Positions 22,457-32,760 of a stretch of DNA of 64,000 nucleotides are shown piece by piece. The stretch is from Cerrena zonata. Lineage: Eukaryota; Basidiomycota; Agaricomycetes; Polyporales; Cerrenaceae. The translations under genes were made by a program, and so were the position numbers. Below the pieces are notes generated by a model that was not told the DNA's origin, searched no databases, and worked only from the letters and a program-made list of their open reading frames with translations. Position 1 is the stretch's first letter, and each line of letters begins with the position of its first letter. Location of the stretch: NCBI GenBank assembly GCA_038087015.1, contig JASBNA010000002.1, forward strand, positions 2,108,001 through 2,172,000, read 5' to 3'.

Positions 22457-25400
22457 TCATGCGTAACAAACTTTCTTGTCCAACCTATCGTCCTCTTCCC
22501 GACAAACTCCCTCCAATCCTCTTGGCGCACCTCCACGACCTGCTCCAGTACTTCCTTCAGAACCGTCTACCGCTCGCTGCCAGCGATCAATCAAACTGGA
22601 CACTCCTACATATGGCTTCTCAGGAGAGGGTGACCGCACTACCTCCTCTCCAGGGGAAACTGCCTTCCGAGGGGATGGAACAGAAGCTGGCACAGGCTCA
22701 GGGGATGGGACACTGGGAGAAGGTTTTCTCGTCAACAAGGGCGACGTTCTTCTGGGAAGACCATTGGCAATAGTCGTGTTCGTATCAGAAGCTTTGGCAG
22801 ATCCACGATTTGGTAAACCAGTAATACTAGGAGCGGGCGAGGTCCTTCCTTTCGCAAGCATATTCTTCTGTGAAGAAGTTGAACCTTGGCCTGCATCTTC
22901 AGGAACCGACAAACTAGCTTTCGATAAGACAGGTGAATTGGTTGGTGACAACTTGGGGAATCTAAGTGCAGCGCTGGAAGGCGACGAGGCAGATGTACTT
23001 TTGCTCGGCCCTGTAGTTCCTGTAACCCCAGTTGCACTAGATGCTACCTTAACGCCAAGTCCGGCAGGTTTTGCGGCGGGAGTAGGAGCAGTGGGAGGAG
23101 AATCAGGGCCCTGTTTGCTCCCGATGGCCTCATACCGCAGAACCATATCAGAGATGGAAGAACGACGAGCAGATCGCTTGGCTCGGGCATCCTGAGGTGG
23201 TAGTGACAGTGATTGCTGTTGTTGCGGGGAAGGAGAAGAGATAGATGCTGGGAAAGGGGTGTTATTCTTGCTGTCAATGGTCGTGTTCCTATTCGTTGGA
23301 CTGACGATCATAGATTGGGGTCGCGAACGGCCTACGCTAGTGTGAGATGGAATAGGTGCTGGAAGGGCACGAGCCCCTGGTGCAGGTTTATTGGACGGCT
23401 CCTTTCGATACTGGTGGCTAGAAGGTGGTCTAGGGGGAATGAACCGGCTGGATGTACTCCCAAGAGGTGGGTCATTAGACGTAGACATAGAGATGAGTGG
23501 TTGCGGGGAAGAGGTCCGGATGGGTTTCGTCAAAGAAGAAGGTTTAGGAGCTGGCATGATGACAGAGGCCCTCTTGTCAGGCGACTTGGCTCGAGGTGCA
23601 TTAGGATCCTTGTCAAGACCGCCACCCCATAGATCAACAAGATCATGTACCGAATTCTGGCGACCTTTGCTTCTCGTTCGTCGTCGTCGCTGAAGTTCTC
23701 CCCTGGCCGGAACTGGCTTATCAGTGCCCTTCTTAATCCCGTCATGTTCCTTAGTTTTCTCTCTATGTGTGCCTTTGGTCACGAAGTTAGCGTCTTCAGG
23801 GCCGTCATCAGACGAAGATGAGGTAGAACCACGCTTGAGAGGAGAGGAAGGTCGAGAATTAGATTCAATGGGACTCCAGTTACTTGTAAGACCACTAGGA
23901 GAAGCTCCGCCTGTACGTTGGGTGGCAGTCTTGGTATCGACACGAGGAAGTGACAAACCTGCGGTCGATGCGCCAGTCCCTGTTCTGGTAACAAAGGCCT
24001 TGGAAGCTTTGGTAGGTGAAGGCGCACGGGTTCTATTCTTTTCTCGTTCAGCTTTGCGTAGTATTTCCCTCTCAGTTTCACGATCCCTTTCGCGCTCTCG
24101 TTTTCGCTCCTTCTCCTGCTGCTGTTGAAACTCCTTCTCCAACTCGAGGGTAGTAGGCCAGTCTTGTTCACCAGTCACAGCCTCTAGTGGCTTCTGAATC
24201 AAGACGGGGCTCTTCTCGATGAAAGAAGCACGTTTACTCGGGCTGTCTCTTAACACAGGCTGCGATTGAGACTCATCGTCAGATGCACCGGTCAACCAAT
24301 CGCGAGGCTCCTGACGTGGACTCGCAGAGGGACGCGGTGGGAGAGCGGGTGGCGACAATTGTGATGTCGGAGAAAACATGTTCTCAGGAGGGGGTACTTG
24401 CTGAGGCTGCTTAATGGTAACCGAACTTCGATGTCTCCTTGTCAAAGCAGGGCGAGTAGGCGAAGCCGGCGCATCTTTACCTCCAGTCAGATAGTCACCA
24501 GGGGTCCAATTCTGACTAGGCTGCCTTGAGGCGGCGATACGAGACTCTCGCATAGCAGCACCAGTTACCTGCTGAGAGCGCACACCATCGTATCTGTTCC
24601 CAGAAGAAGGGGCTGTACCCGTACCGTTCGAGCCCAACAGATTTCCAAGACGAAGTCCTCCTGTAGGCCCCCGAGAGGACGGTCTCGCAGCATGAGATTT
24701 CTCAGCTATGCGCTCCGCAGAGGACGGCTGTGATGTCGTATGTGTCAATTTGTCTTTGGAAAACGAGACAGGCGATGGGGACGTAAATTCACGATCAAGA
24801 TCTTCTAACGACGGGAAACGCTCTTCAGCTGAAAGTTCCCCAGGCTGTCGCGATGACGTTGAAGGTTGCTTTCCATGCGGCTTCCATGGATCAACCTGTG
24901 GCGAAGCAGAGCGCGGAGGCTTCGAAGAGGTTGTTGGCATTGGCGAATGGGAACTTGGTGGACGATACATCGTGCTGTTTGTCCCAATCCCAAGACCTTG
25001 TCCCGTTGAAGGAGTGTTAAGATAGTGTGCCGTTGATCGACTAGCGTCTGTAGAAGACGTGCCACCAAGGTTAGCCATTCCAGTACGGACGCGGCGTGCT
25101 TCGCCCAAGGTTGGCGGAGGCGGGGCAGATACAAGGCCAAGGCCATCGAATGCATCTTTCGGTTGCAATCGAGGAGAGGGAGTGGGCTTAGACGGAGAAG
25201 GAGTGGGTCTGGGGGATTGGCTATGAGGCTGAAATTGAAGTGGTTTCGGTGATGGCAAAGGTGATCGCGAAGGCTGGAAAGAATCTCCAAAGCCCTTTCC
25301 GAATGAAGAGAAATCGTTATCGAAACCCTTAGGCACATCACTAGAATTTCCCGCCTTCTCTCGCCCATTGAAGCCCCAAGCATCGCTGCTATTGTTATTG

Positions 25401-26900
25401 CTTGAACCCAAATTCGCTCCTCCGCCGAAAGTCGCCATACCAGATTTGTGTCCTCGTACACCCCTCCACACCCGATCGTCATCTGCACTGAACTTTGCAT
25501 CTTGACCAAGAGGTATTGAACTCTTCTCCTTTCTGGGACTAGGAGGAGGCGTTGACAACACGGCTGAAGCTGGCCTCCCACGGCGCATCGGAGCAATGGC
25601 CTCCAGTACCTTTTCTCTCGCTTCAACACCCGCATTTTTAGCAGGAGACTGGCGCGGTTTATAGGTTACGAGATCATCAAGCGGATTGGCACTTGAGGAG
25701 GAAGACATAATATTTGGAGAAAGCGTCTGAAGAGGTGCGGAGGTAGCGGTACGAGGTGAGAGAGGTGGTTGCCTAGGTGGAAGCGAGTAGGTAAAGCGCG
25801 ACTTGGTACCACGCAAGGTATGAACATGGTTGAGAATTTCAAATACAGATGGACGTTGAGTACCATGTTCACGTAACATGGAAGCTAGCGACATGAATAA
25901 TTGAATTAGTTAAATGGGTTGACTACGAATCGTCAATGAAGCGCACCGATCAAAGCGTTCAACTGTTGTGAGTATACTGGATATGGGGGTATCCTATACT
26001 GGACATTCAAGATCGCCAGTGGACCATGTTCCTCAAACGGTGTGGTGTAGTAGCAGAGCTTGTATAAGAGGACTCCCAGAGCCCAGACATCGCTCTTCTC
26101 ATCAATTGGTCTTCGCAAATACACGTCTACCATCTCCGGTGCGCGGTACTGCAAGGTTGTATGCCGATTTAAATCAGCCTCGAGTATGCGAATCTCTTGT
26201 GTATTGCTGGGTACTTTCTGGACCGATACTGCGCTACCAAAATCGCAGAGTTTGAAAGAAGTCTCTGAGGCCTGTAGAATATTCTCGACTTTCAAATCTC
26301 GGTGTAGAAGAGGTGGCTTTAGAGCATGCATAGCGGCCAGACCTTCGCAGACTTCCACAAATATGGTGAGGATCTCCTGCTCTGTTAGCCGTTCTCGCAG
26401 ACGGCGATTCATCATATCAATAATACCACCTCCAGGACAGAATTCCATGAGAATGAAGACCTCGTATGTCCCGTCTGCCATACGATGCCATGCTGCGTCT
26501 ATGAGGCAGACAATATTGGGATGGCCTTTCAGTATTCTCTGGGATATTCATCCGATCAAGAAGGTCGAACATATGTGTTGACTTTGTAACTAACCATTAT
26601 ATCCACTTCCTTTTTGACTTCTGCAAGCATGGTTTCGTTAGAGACCGCTATTCGCTTGAGAACATGGTGGGTCGTGTTGAATATGGGCGTGGATGTCCTG
26701 ACAAGGTAGACATGCGCGAATCCACCTGAAATAATGTTGATATGCGCATCAATGCGATCGTCAGTGAGTTGCTACGTACCTTGGCTCAGGTAGCGATCGA
26801 CCTGAACGGTGTGCTTGTTTACGGTAATGGTCTGTCCAGCTACAAGGGTGCCCTTGTTAGTCTGTGTGTAGGCCGGGTGGAAGGCCTGAGCCTGCGCCAT
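22457..26900 (-). CDS. NAK-family Ser/Thr kinase (Ark1/Prk1/AAK1-type)
   Basis: Start ATG 26900 (MAQAQAFHPAY); about 1,425 residues. The kinase domain fills the first 300: YLSQGGFAHVYLVR loop, HVLKRIAV lysine, LLHRDLKVENIL catalytic loop, LCDFGSAV, YRAPEMVDVY, DVWALGVLLYKLCYYTTPFEE, and the closing block SMLREHGTQRPSVFEIL after an intron at about 25933-25885. The remaining 1,100 residues form one long exon that is disordered and Pro/Ser-rich with many SP sites, Lys/Arg/Glu runs and a C-terminal conserved-looking VSSLIDRWQRAV. Yeast Ark1/Prk1 regulate cortical actin patches and endocytosis by phosphorylating coat and adaptor proteins; mammalian AAK1 phosphorylates AP2. I infer an endocytic role. 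Promoter shared with the divergent dehydrogenase gene. Confidence 0.9.
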
Positions 26901-27222
26901 GGCTGTAGAGTAGAAAGAGAGTAGCTGCAGGCTGAGGGCGCGCACTCGACTGCAAGCAGTGTCCCTGTGTTGCACCAGAGTGTTGTTTGGGCGCCAATCT
27001 CAATGGTCGCGTAGAGTCACGCTCAGGCCACGCTCTGTCGGGGTCACGCAGTCACAGGATAGTCACATACGTGACACTGAGCTCGTGACTGATCTTTCAG
27101 ATCTTCTGGATGACGTCGCTGTTATAGGAAGGCTAAGAGCAAGATGTAGATGGGCTCGCCCTTTAAGGTGGTCGTCCAGCAAATTGTTATCACACCCTCT
27201 ATCTTGTCCATAAACCTTCATC
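26901..27222. promoter_or_regulatory. Divergent promoter, kinase / dehydrogenase, with GTCAC cluster
   Basis: The 322 bp between the two start codons contain six GTCAC/GTGAC pentamers within 27016-27089 (27016, 27043, 27051, 27062, 27071 and 27085). One pair forms the inverted repeat GTCAC-ATAC-GTGAC at 27062-27075. The density suggests a transcription-factor site, possibly bZIP-like; the factor is unknown. Confidence 0.45.
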
Positions 27223-28656
27223 ATGACTGATACACCCAAGTCTGCGCATTCCCATCTCAACCTCCACCAACATCATGATAACCCATTCTCTCGTCCTCAG
27301 AGTCCTCACAACAGCCTACAAATAGGTTTTGTCGGTCTGGGTGCTATGGGCTATCCCATGGCAAAAAACCTTGCCAAGGCCCGCCCTGGTCATTTCTCTC
27401 TCTTGGTTTGGAATAGGACCAAGTCTAAGGCCGAACAATTGGTCAAAGAGGTCGGAGGTGATAAAGTTCATATCGCAGATGATCTAGCAGAGGTCGCGCG
27501 CGACTGTGATATCATTTTCACCAACTTGGCGAGTGATGCAGTCGTAAAGAGCGTGTTTTTGGAATTCGAAGCTGCTTTGAAGGTATTGTAAAGCGTATCG
27601 ATCATTTCGTTCACCTCGTAACTGACCAGTGGTACTCGAAAAGACTGCACAATTTACTAGGCACAAGATTTTCGTAGAGACCAGTACTGTCTTCCCCTCT
27701 CTTGCAGGTATCATATACCCGCTTTTTGAGTCGTTATATGCGTCTGATTCAATTCTTAGGCGAGCTTGACACTCTAATCTCTTCAACACACCATGCAAGT
27801 CTCGTCATGGCTCCTGTATTTGGTCGTCCTCACGCTGCAGAGGCTGCTCAACTTCTCATTGTTATGGCTGGAGATTATCGCTCCAAGAAGGAGATCGCTC
27901 ATATCTTGATCCCAGCTGTGGGACGGAAAGTCATCGATTTAGGTGGTAACCTGGAGAAAGGTCGGTGTACCGCGGCGTTCAAGCGGCGACTATGAGAGTG
28001 CTTACATTAGGCTTGCTATCCTTGCAGCACCGACTTTCAAGCTTATTGGAAACTCCCTTATTCTTGGTACCTTGGAAGTACTCGCCGAGGTGTTCACTCT
28101 CGGAGAGAAATCCGGAATCCCAACTTCTCAAGTATTTGGCCTGATTAAGGAACTCATGCCGGCTCCAACGTGAGACTTGCTCACGTTTCTATATCTTACC
28201 AGTACTCAACCTAACGCCTCATTTTCATAGCATCATCAACTATGCCGAGAAGATGTCACACGATTTGTTTGATGGAACTCAGGGCTTTGCCATCGACGGT
28301 GGTGTCAAGGACTCGACCCATATTAGACGTCTTGCCACAGAACTCAACTCCCCAATGCCCGCACTTGTAAGTTGGCATTGAAAACCCCTCTAGCAATAAC
28401 TATTGACCAGGATATGTTGTTCAGGACACTGCTCACGAGCATCTTTTGACCGCTCGTGCTCTCCATGCCTCAAAGAAAGCCCGAGGACAACAAGTGTTTG
28501 AGACCCTTGACTGGAGTTCGCTCGTTGCAGGTGCAAGGACATCCGCAGGCTTGGATGGATTCGATAGTGCCAAGGTAAGCACTATAATGCATTATTGCTC
28601 TTTCTTCTGACATATTTCCCTGGCTCTAGCACTCTCGTGTTGTCCCCGAAGATTGA
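27223..28656 (+). CDS. Beta-hydroxyacid dehydrogenase (3-hydroxyisobutyrate dehydrogenase-like)
   Basis: Start ATG 27223, stop TGA 28654-28656, about six exons. An N-terminal His/Pro-rich lead of about 33 residues precedes the NAD(P)-binding fold QIGFVGLGAMGYPMAKNLA. Further family blocks are VWNRTKSKAEQL, IIFTNLASD, FVETSTVFPSLAGELD, HASLVMAPVFGRPHAAEAA, and the catalytic-lysine block FKLIGNSLILGTLEVLAE, where Lys sits four residues before Asn. The C-terminal half is the all-helical domain typical of 6-phosphogluconate and 3-hydroxyisobutyrate dehydrogenases. Enzymes of this fold oxidise beta-hydroxyacids using NAD or NADP; the substrate here cannot be told. The lead is not a clear mitochondrial targeting peptide, so a cytosolic protein is likely. 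Confidence 0.87.
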
Positions 28657-29064
28657 ACTCCGATGATTTATCAATATCAATATTATTAGAGCGGAACCCC
28701 TACCATCTCATCATCTCAATAGTGGTACTGTACGGAAAGGAGACATTCAGACGGAAGAAATAATGCGTGTACTTTTGTAGAGTTTTTATCTTGTACCTTC
28801 GCTGGAATTATTGGACCAATATCACTATGTCGTCTGTGATATAATGTGTGTGGGTGTTATGCTCTCGAGTCGTTCACGTAAAGCTTCGAGGTTCTCTTTC
28901 AGAGTCGTTCCTGAACATTTGTTCTGAGACTCTCACGTAAGCCACCGATGTAGCCTAGCTTCGGTAAGGGCGCTTACACGAGTACCATTCTGAGGCGGCG
29001 TCCAACTCGACGTTCATCTACTTTCTCTTCATACCAATCTAGTCGTGCAGTCGGGTTACAATAC
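28657..29064. other. Intergenic, dehydrogenase to FIP1
   Basis: About 400 bp, AT-rich near the dehydrogenase stop, containing the FIP1 promoter. No gene was seen. Confidence 0.4.
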
Positions 29065-31478
29065 ATGGATATGTTAGTATCTCTTCTTTAAGCCCCTCAC
29101 AGACGCTGAACTATACGCAGGGACGATGACGATTTCTTTCTCTATGGAGAGTCTAAACCTGTGGCTATTGTAGAGAAACCGACAGAGGTACCTACTACTG
29201 GTGAGAATCGAATAGTCGCGCAAGAGTTCATCTTGTAACAATACCTCTCCATATTCAATACTTACTGCTTGTCCATAAAATGCTTGTGTGATGTCTAGTA
29301 CCACAACCGTAAGTTTACGCTACACTTCGAGAGGTATGTCATAGCCTAACCAGTCCTATAGGATTCCCGTCGAACAAACACAGCCAGTTTCCGCTGCAGA
29401 TGATGTAGTCGCTAAACTTGAAAAGAACGTTGAAGAGGAAGCTGAGGCGCAACAACCATCTGCAGACGTGACTACAGGTAGCGGTGAAGAAACCCCTGCT
29501 CAGGAAAGTGCGGAGCCTGAAGAACAAGGCGAAGGCGAGGGTGAAGGCGAGGGTGAAGGAGAAGGCGAGGATGAAGAAGAATACGACGAAGAGGAAGAGG
29601 ATAGCGAAGATGTGAGTGTAACAGAATCCACTGGTTCTGTATTCTGAGATTTCCTCAGGACATTGAAATCATCACGGAACCTGTTGCTCGGTCGTTAGAC
29701 TTCAGGTGCGTATTATTGTGCTGGCATTGGCATTTCAAGATTTATTCTCTCCCAACAGACAACAACGGCCAGGTCCAGCGCGGACAGCCAGTGCACAAAC
29801 CGCAACTCCTTCGAAACCGCCGCCACCTTCACTGACAACCGAATACACGCCTCGCGAACGAGGCTCCCTCAACAAAGCCCCTTCTACCTCACAAATATCT
29901 GGCAGTTCATCCACTCCCGCCCCCTGCAGTTAGTACTACTCCCGGTGCTACAGCGACTCAACCCGAACAAAAGCCTTCTACTTCCACCTCACCGGAGGCA
30001 GCACCTGCTGCTCCTGTGGATACAGGTCCCGATCCCTCTGCCTCTTCCTCCTGCTCGGGCACCACCGTCACATCCTTCAATTGACCCGGATCAACCTGGC
30101 GTGTTTGATAATCGGTCAATTCTCGAAATCGACCTTAGTGCATTGGCCGAAAAGCCTTGGAGGAGACCGGGTGCTGATTTGAGTGACTGGTTTAACTACG
30201 GTTTCGATGAGATCTCATGGGAAGCATATTGCTACCGACGGCGGGAGATTGGCGAAGTTGCTTCTGTGCTCAAGACTAATGTATTGGTATGTGCCTTAAC
30301 CCTATTCATACGTTGACACAAGGTCTTATATTATATGACCTTATTCAGAACTTCGCTGGTATGCCTGAAGACCAAATGACTGGCCTGCCTCCCGAAATCC
30401 GAACTATGGTCATGGCCGGTGCGACAACCATGATGAATCAGGCTGGTCCAGGTGGCATGATCCCTCCAGGGGCAGGCATGAATATGAATAACAACGCACT
30501 CATGAACATGATGGAGATGAACCCCATGATGAACCCCATGATGCACGACATGGGTGTTGTTGGCATGAATGGCGATATGGGCCCTATGGGTCCTGGTATG
30601 CCTATGGGTGGACCCGGAGGTGGACCTGTACAAGGTATGGGTGGAGGCGTCATGGCACAAGGACCCACTCAAGGTATGGGTAATGGAGGTGGCGGACTTA
30701 GTGGAGGAGTCGGAATTGGCCCCGGAGGCGCACCTCAGCAAGGGAACCCGGAGCAGATGGGTATGGGTGACGGTTTTGGTGCTCCTGGAGGACAGCCAGG
30801 AATGATGGGGATGGGTATGGGTGGTGAGTTCCCGATGCAGGTGCGTGACATGTTGATGTGGTCTGGGATGCTCGGACGCATGTAAATCTTCATTGTATTC
30901 ATATACCCCTTTCTCTCTCTTCTTTCCAATTTCATATAGGATACAAATATGGGTCAGCAGATGTTCCAGCAGCAACAGCAGCAAATGGAACAGCGGAGTG
31001 CTACACCGTCACAGCCTACTGCAAGTAGTCAGAGTCGTGGTGGAGCCCCAACTGCTCCCTTCAGAGGAAGAGGGATGCCTCCAACGATGCCGCTACGCGG
31101 CCGAGGCGGATTCGGTGCTCGTGGACGTCGTGAGTGTTAGAATATGTAAAATGTATTCGATGATTCAAACGTTTGAATTCTTTTCAGCTTTACCGGTCCG
31201 ACCGTCTTCACCACTTCCGCCAAATGTCCCCACAGGTCCTCGTAACAAGAACAAATACAAGGATATTGACTCAAGTGCTGCCGCGGTGGACGGATTGGAT
31301 TATGGTGGCGGAGGAAAAGAAAGCAGGAATACACCTCCGGATTACGAAGAACGGAGTAGTAGTCGGTGCGTCTTGTGTGCATTTTGTTTTGAATACCACT
31401 CACGCAGGGTTCATGTTTGACAGGAAGAGGCGAGGTTCGCCGGGTGGAGATGACGGAAGGAGTTCCAAAAGACGATAG
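29065..31478 (+). CDS. FIP1: Pre-mRNA 3'-end processing factor FIP1 (two apparent frameshifts)
   Basis: The Fip1 motif is unmistakable: an acidic N-terminal region, then KPWRRPGADLSDWFNYGFDE followed by ISWEAYC. Fip1 is a subunit of the cleavage and polyadenylation factor that tethers poly(A) polymerase. Coding exons are 29065-29072, 29121-29200, a 10-nt exon 29299-29308, 29362-29611, 29659-29705, 29759-30286, about 30350-30840, then two or three more to the TAG at 31476-31478. The C-terminal half is Met/Gly/Pro-rich, then Gln-rich, RGG-like (RGGAPTAPFRGRG) and basic. In the Pro/Ser/Thr-rich linker of the sixth exon the frame changes by one base near 29920-29925 and again by about 30066. Total coding stays in register with downstream exons, so sequence errors are more likely than loss of this essential gene. 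Confidence 0.9.
29521..29590 (+). repeat. GAAGGCGAGGGT-type simple repeat in FIP1
   Basis: A short purine-rich tandem repeat encodes alternating Glu-Gly followed by an Asp/Glu/Tyr-rich acidic tract in the FIP1 N-terminal region. Confidence 0.75.
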
Positions 31479-31640
31479 CCGTCATCGACATTTCTTTTTA
31501 GTATTGCTCATCTGACACTGTATTTTCTTACTAATTTCCATCTGTACTTGCATTGCTCTCGTCAGGGTTCTACCAGTCTGAATAAAACTGCTAGACGGAA
31601 AATGGTGTTGCATTAGGAGTAGAATATAGGTGTGTGTACT

Positions 31641-32519
31641 CTAAGGACTGGGTGACGACTCTCCTGCCTGTGCCTCTTCCAAACTCTTCTTCAGACCTTC
31701 CAAAGTCCTCGCCAACTTTCCACCACTTGCTTGACTGAGTACACCCGCCAGTTGAGTTGCTGGCGCGCTGAGCAACCCGACCACTTGTGCACGAAGAGTG
31801 TCGAGGTTTGGTAATTTTGCCACGTCTTGTACACCTGTCGCCTTGAATACCCTTCCTTCAATCAACGCACCCAACACCTTAAGGTCAGGTACCGGGTCCG
31901 GGTTGAATCTCCTAACACCGCGTCCTGGTACGAATGTCTTCTCCAACTCCTTCCGCGCTGTTTCGATCTCTTCTGGTGTTTTGGGTTTCCGTGGTGGAAT
32001 TAGACGCGACATGACTTTGAGAACAGCATTAAGCTGTGGTGGGTTCAGGTCGGGGAGAGTGAGAATACAGATTCCGCCTTCGACCATGTCAGCGATCTCT
32101 TTAGCAATAGTAGAGTCCTTTGGTGCTTGTTCTCGAAGGACAACACCGAATATTGCACTATTCACAAACATGAATTTGGGCAACTTGGGTTGGGGTGGTT
32201 CGGCGGAAGCTGGGGCAGGTGTTGGCGAAGCTAATGACGGAGGTGTAACGACATGCTTTGACGCAGCAGCAGCAATTTCGCGTCGGAGGGTGATGAGACG
32301 AGGTATCGAGAATTCGGAGTGTTGGAAGAATATGATAGGAGATTCTCCGCTTTGTTGGAATAGACGAGAGTATTGGTTGTAGAGGAATGTCTTCTTCTCG
32401 TTGAACTTTCGTGGTCCCTTTATTCTGGAATAGACCACTGGCGGGTCAACCGACATGTAAGTCCTCGACCATACTTGTACTGGTGTCGTACGTGGAATCC
32501 GTCCTGCTCGAGCCAACAT
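31641..32519 (-). CDS. MRPL11: Mitochondrial ribosomal protein uL10m
   Basis: A single uninterrupted exon of 292 residues runs from ATG 32519 (MLARAGRIPRTTPVQVWSRT) to the stop at 31641. The N terminus is basic with hydroxylated residues and no acidic residues at first, as in mitochondrial presequences. The body matches mitochondrial L10: RKFNEKKTFLYNQYSRL, IIFFQHSEFSIPRLITLRRE, KFMFVNSAIFGVVLRE, GGICILTLPDLNPPQLNAVL, VPDLKVLGALIEGRVF and LRAQVVGLLSAPATQLAGVL. It is a protein of the large mitoribosomal subunit stalk base. It is intronless, unlike nearly all neighbours. It is convergent with FIP1 (162 bp) and divergent from SYO1. Confidence 0.85.
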   Translation of the reverse strand: MLARAGRIPRTTPVQVWSRTYMSVDPPVVYSRIKGPRKFNEKKTFLYNQYSRLFQQSGESPIIFFQHSEFSIPRLITLRREIAAAASKHVVTPPSLASPTPAPASAEPPQPKLPKFMFVNSAIFGVVLREQAPKDSTIAKEIADMVEGGICILTLPDLNPPQLNAVLKVMSRLIPPRKPKTPEEIETARKELEKTFVPGRGVRRFNPDPVPDLKVLGALIEGRVFKATGVQDVAKLPNLDTLRAQVVGLLSAPATQLAGVLSQASGGKLARTLEGLKKSLEEAQAGESSPSP

Positions 32520-32760
32520 CCTGGTTCTAATTCCCGAGAGGTGGAAGTGAATTAGACGTGAATGAGGTGGGTGTGGGTTGAGTAGAGTCCGGTCATTTTG
32601 CCAGTAAGTCACCGCGCTTATGCTTGCCGATCACGATCGTTCCAAAATTTGGTTTTCCTGATTGCTTGCTTCCCGTACCTACATATTCCCTCCACTTGCT
32701 ACAATATCCTGCCTCCCTATTCATCTGAATAGGTTTAATTCTGAAAGCAGGCTTACCATC
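32520..32760. promoter_or_regulatory. Divergent promoter, uL10m / SYO1
   Basis: These 241 bp separate the start codons of two genes for ribosome components or assembly. The interval includes CCAAAATTTGG (near-palindrome, about 32642) and a GATCACGATC stretch. Shared control is inferred from orientation only. Confidence 0.4.

Noticed and set aside
22476..23195. 239-codon plus-strand open frame
   Set aside because: It is antisense to the low-complexity tail of the kinase gene; its composition mirrors that tail and it has no start context or domain.
30331..30984. 217-codon minus-strand frame rich in His and Thr
   Set aside because: It is the antisense shadow of the Met/Gly-rich FIP1 exon.
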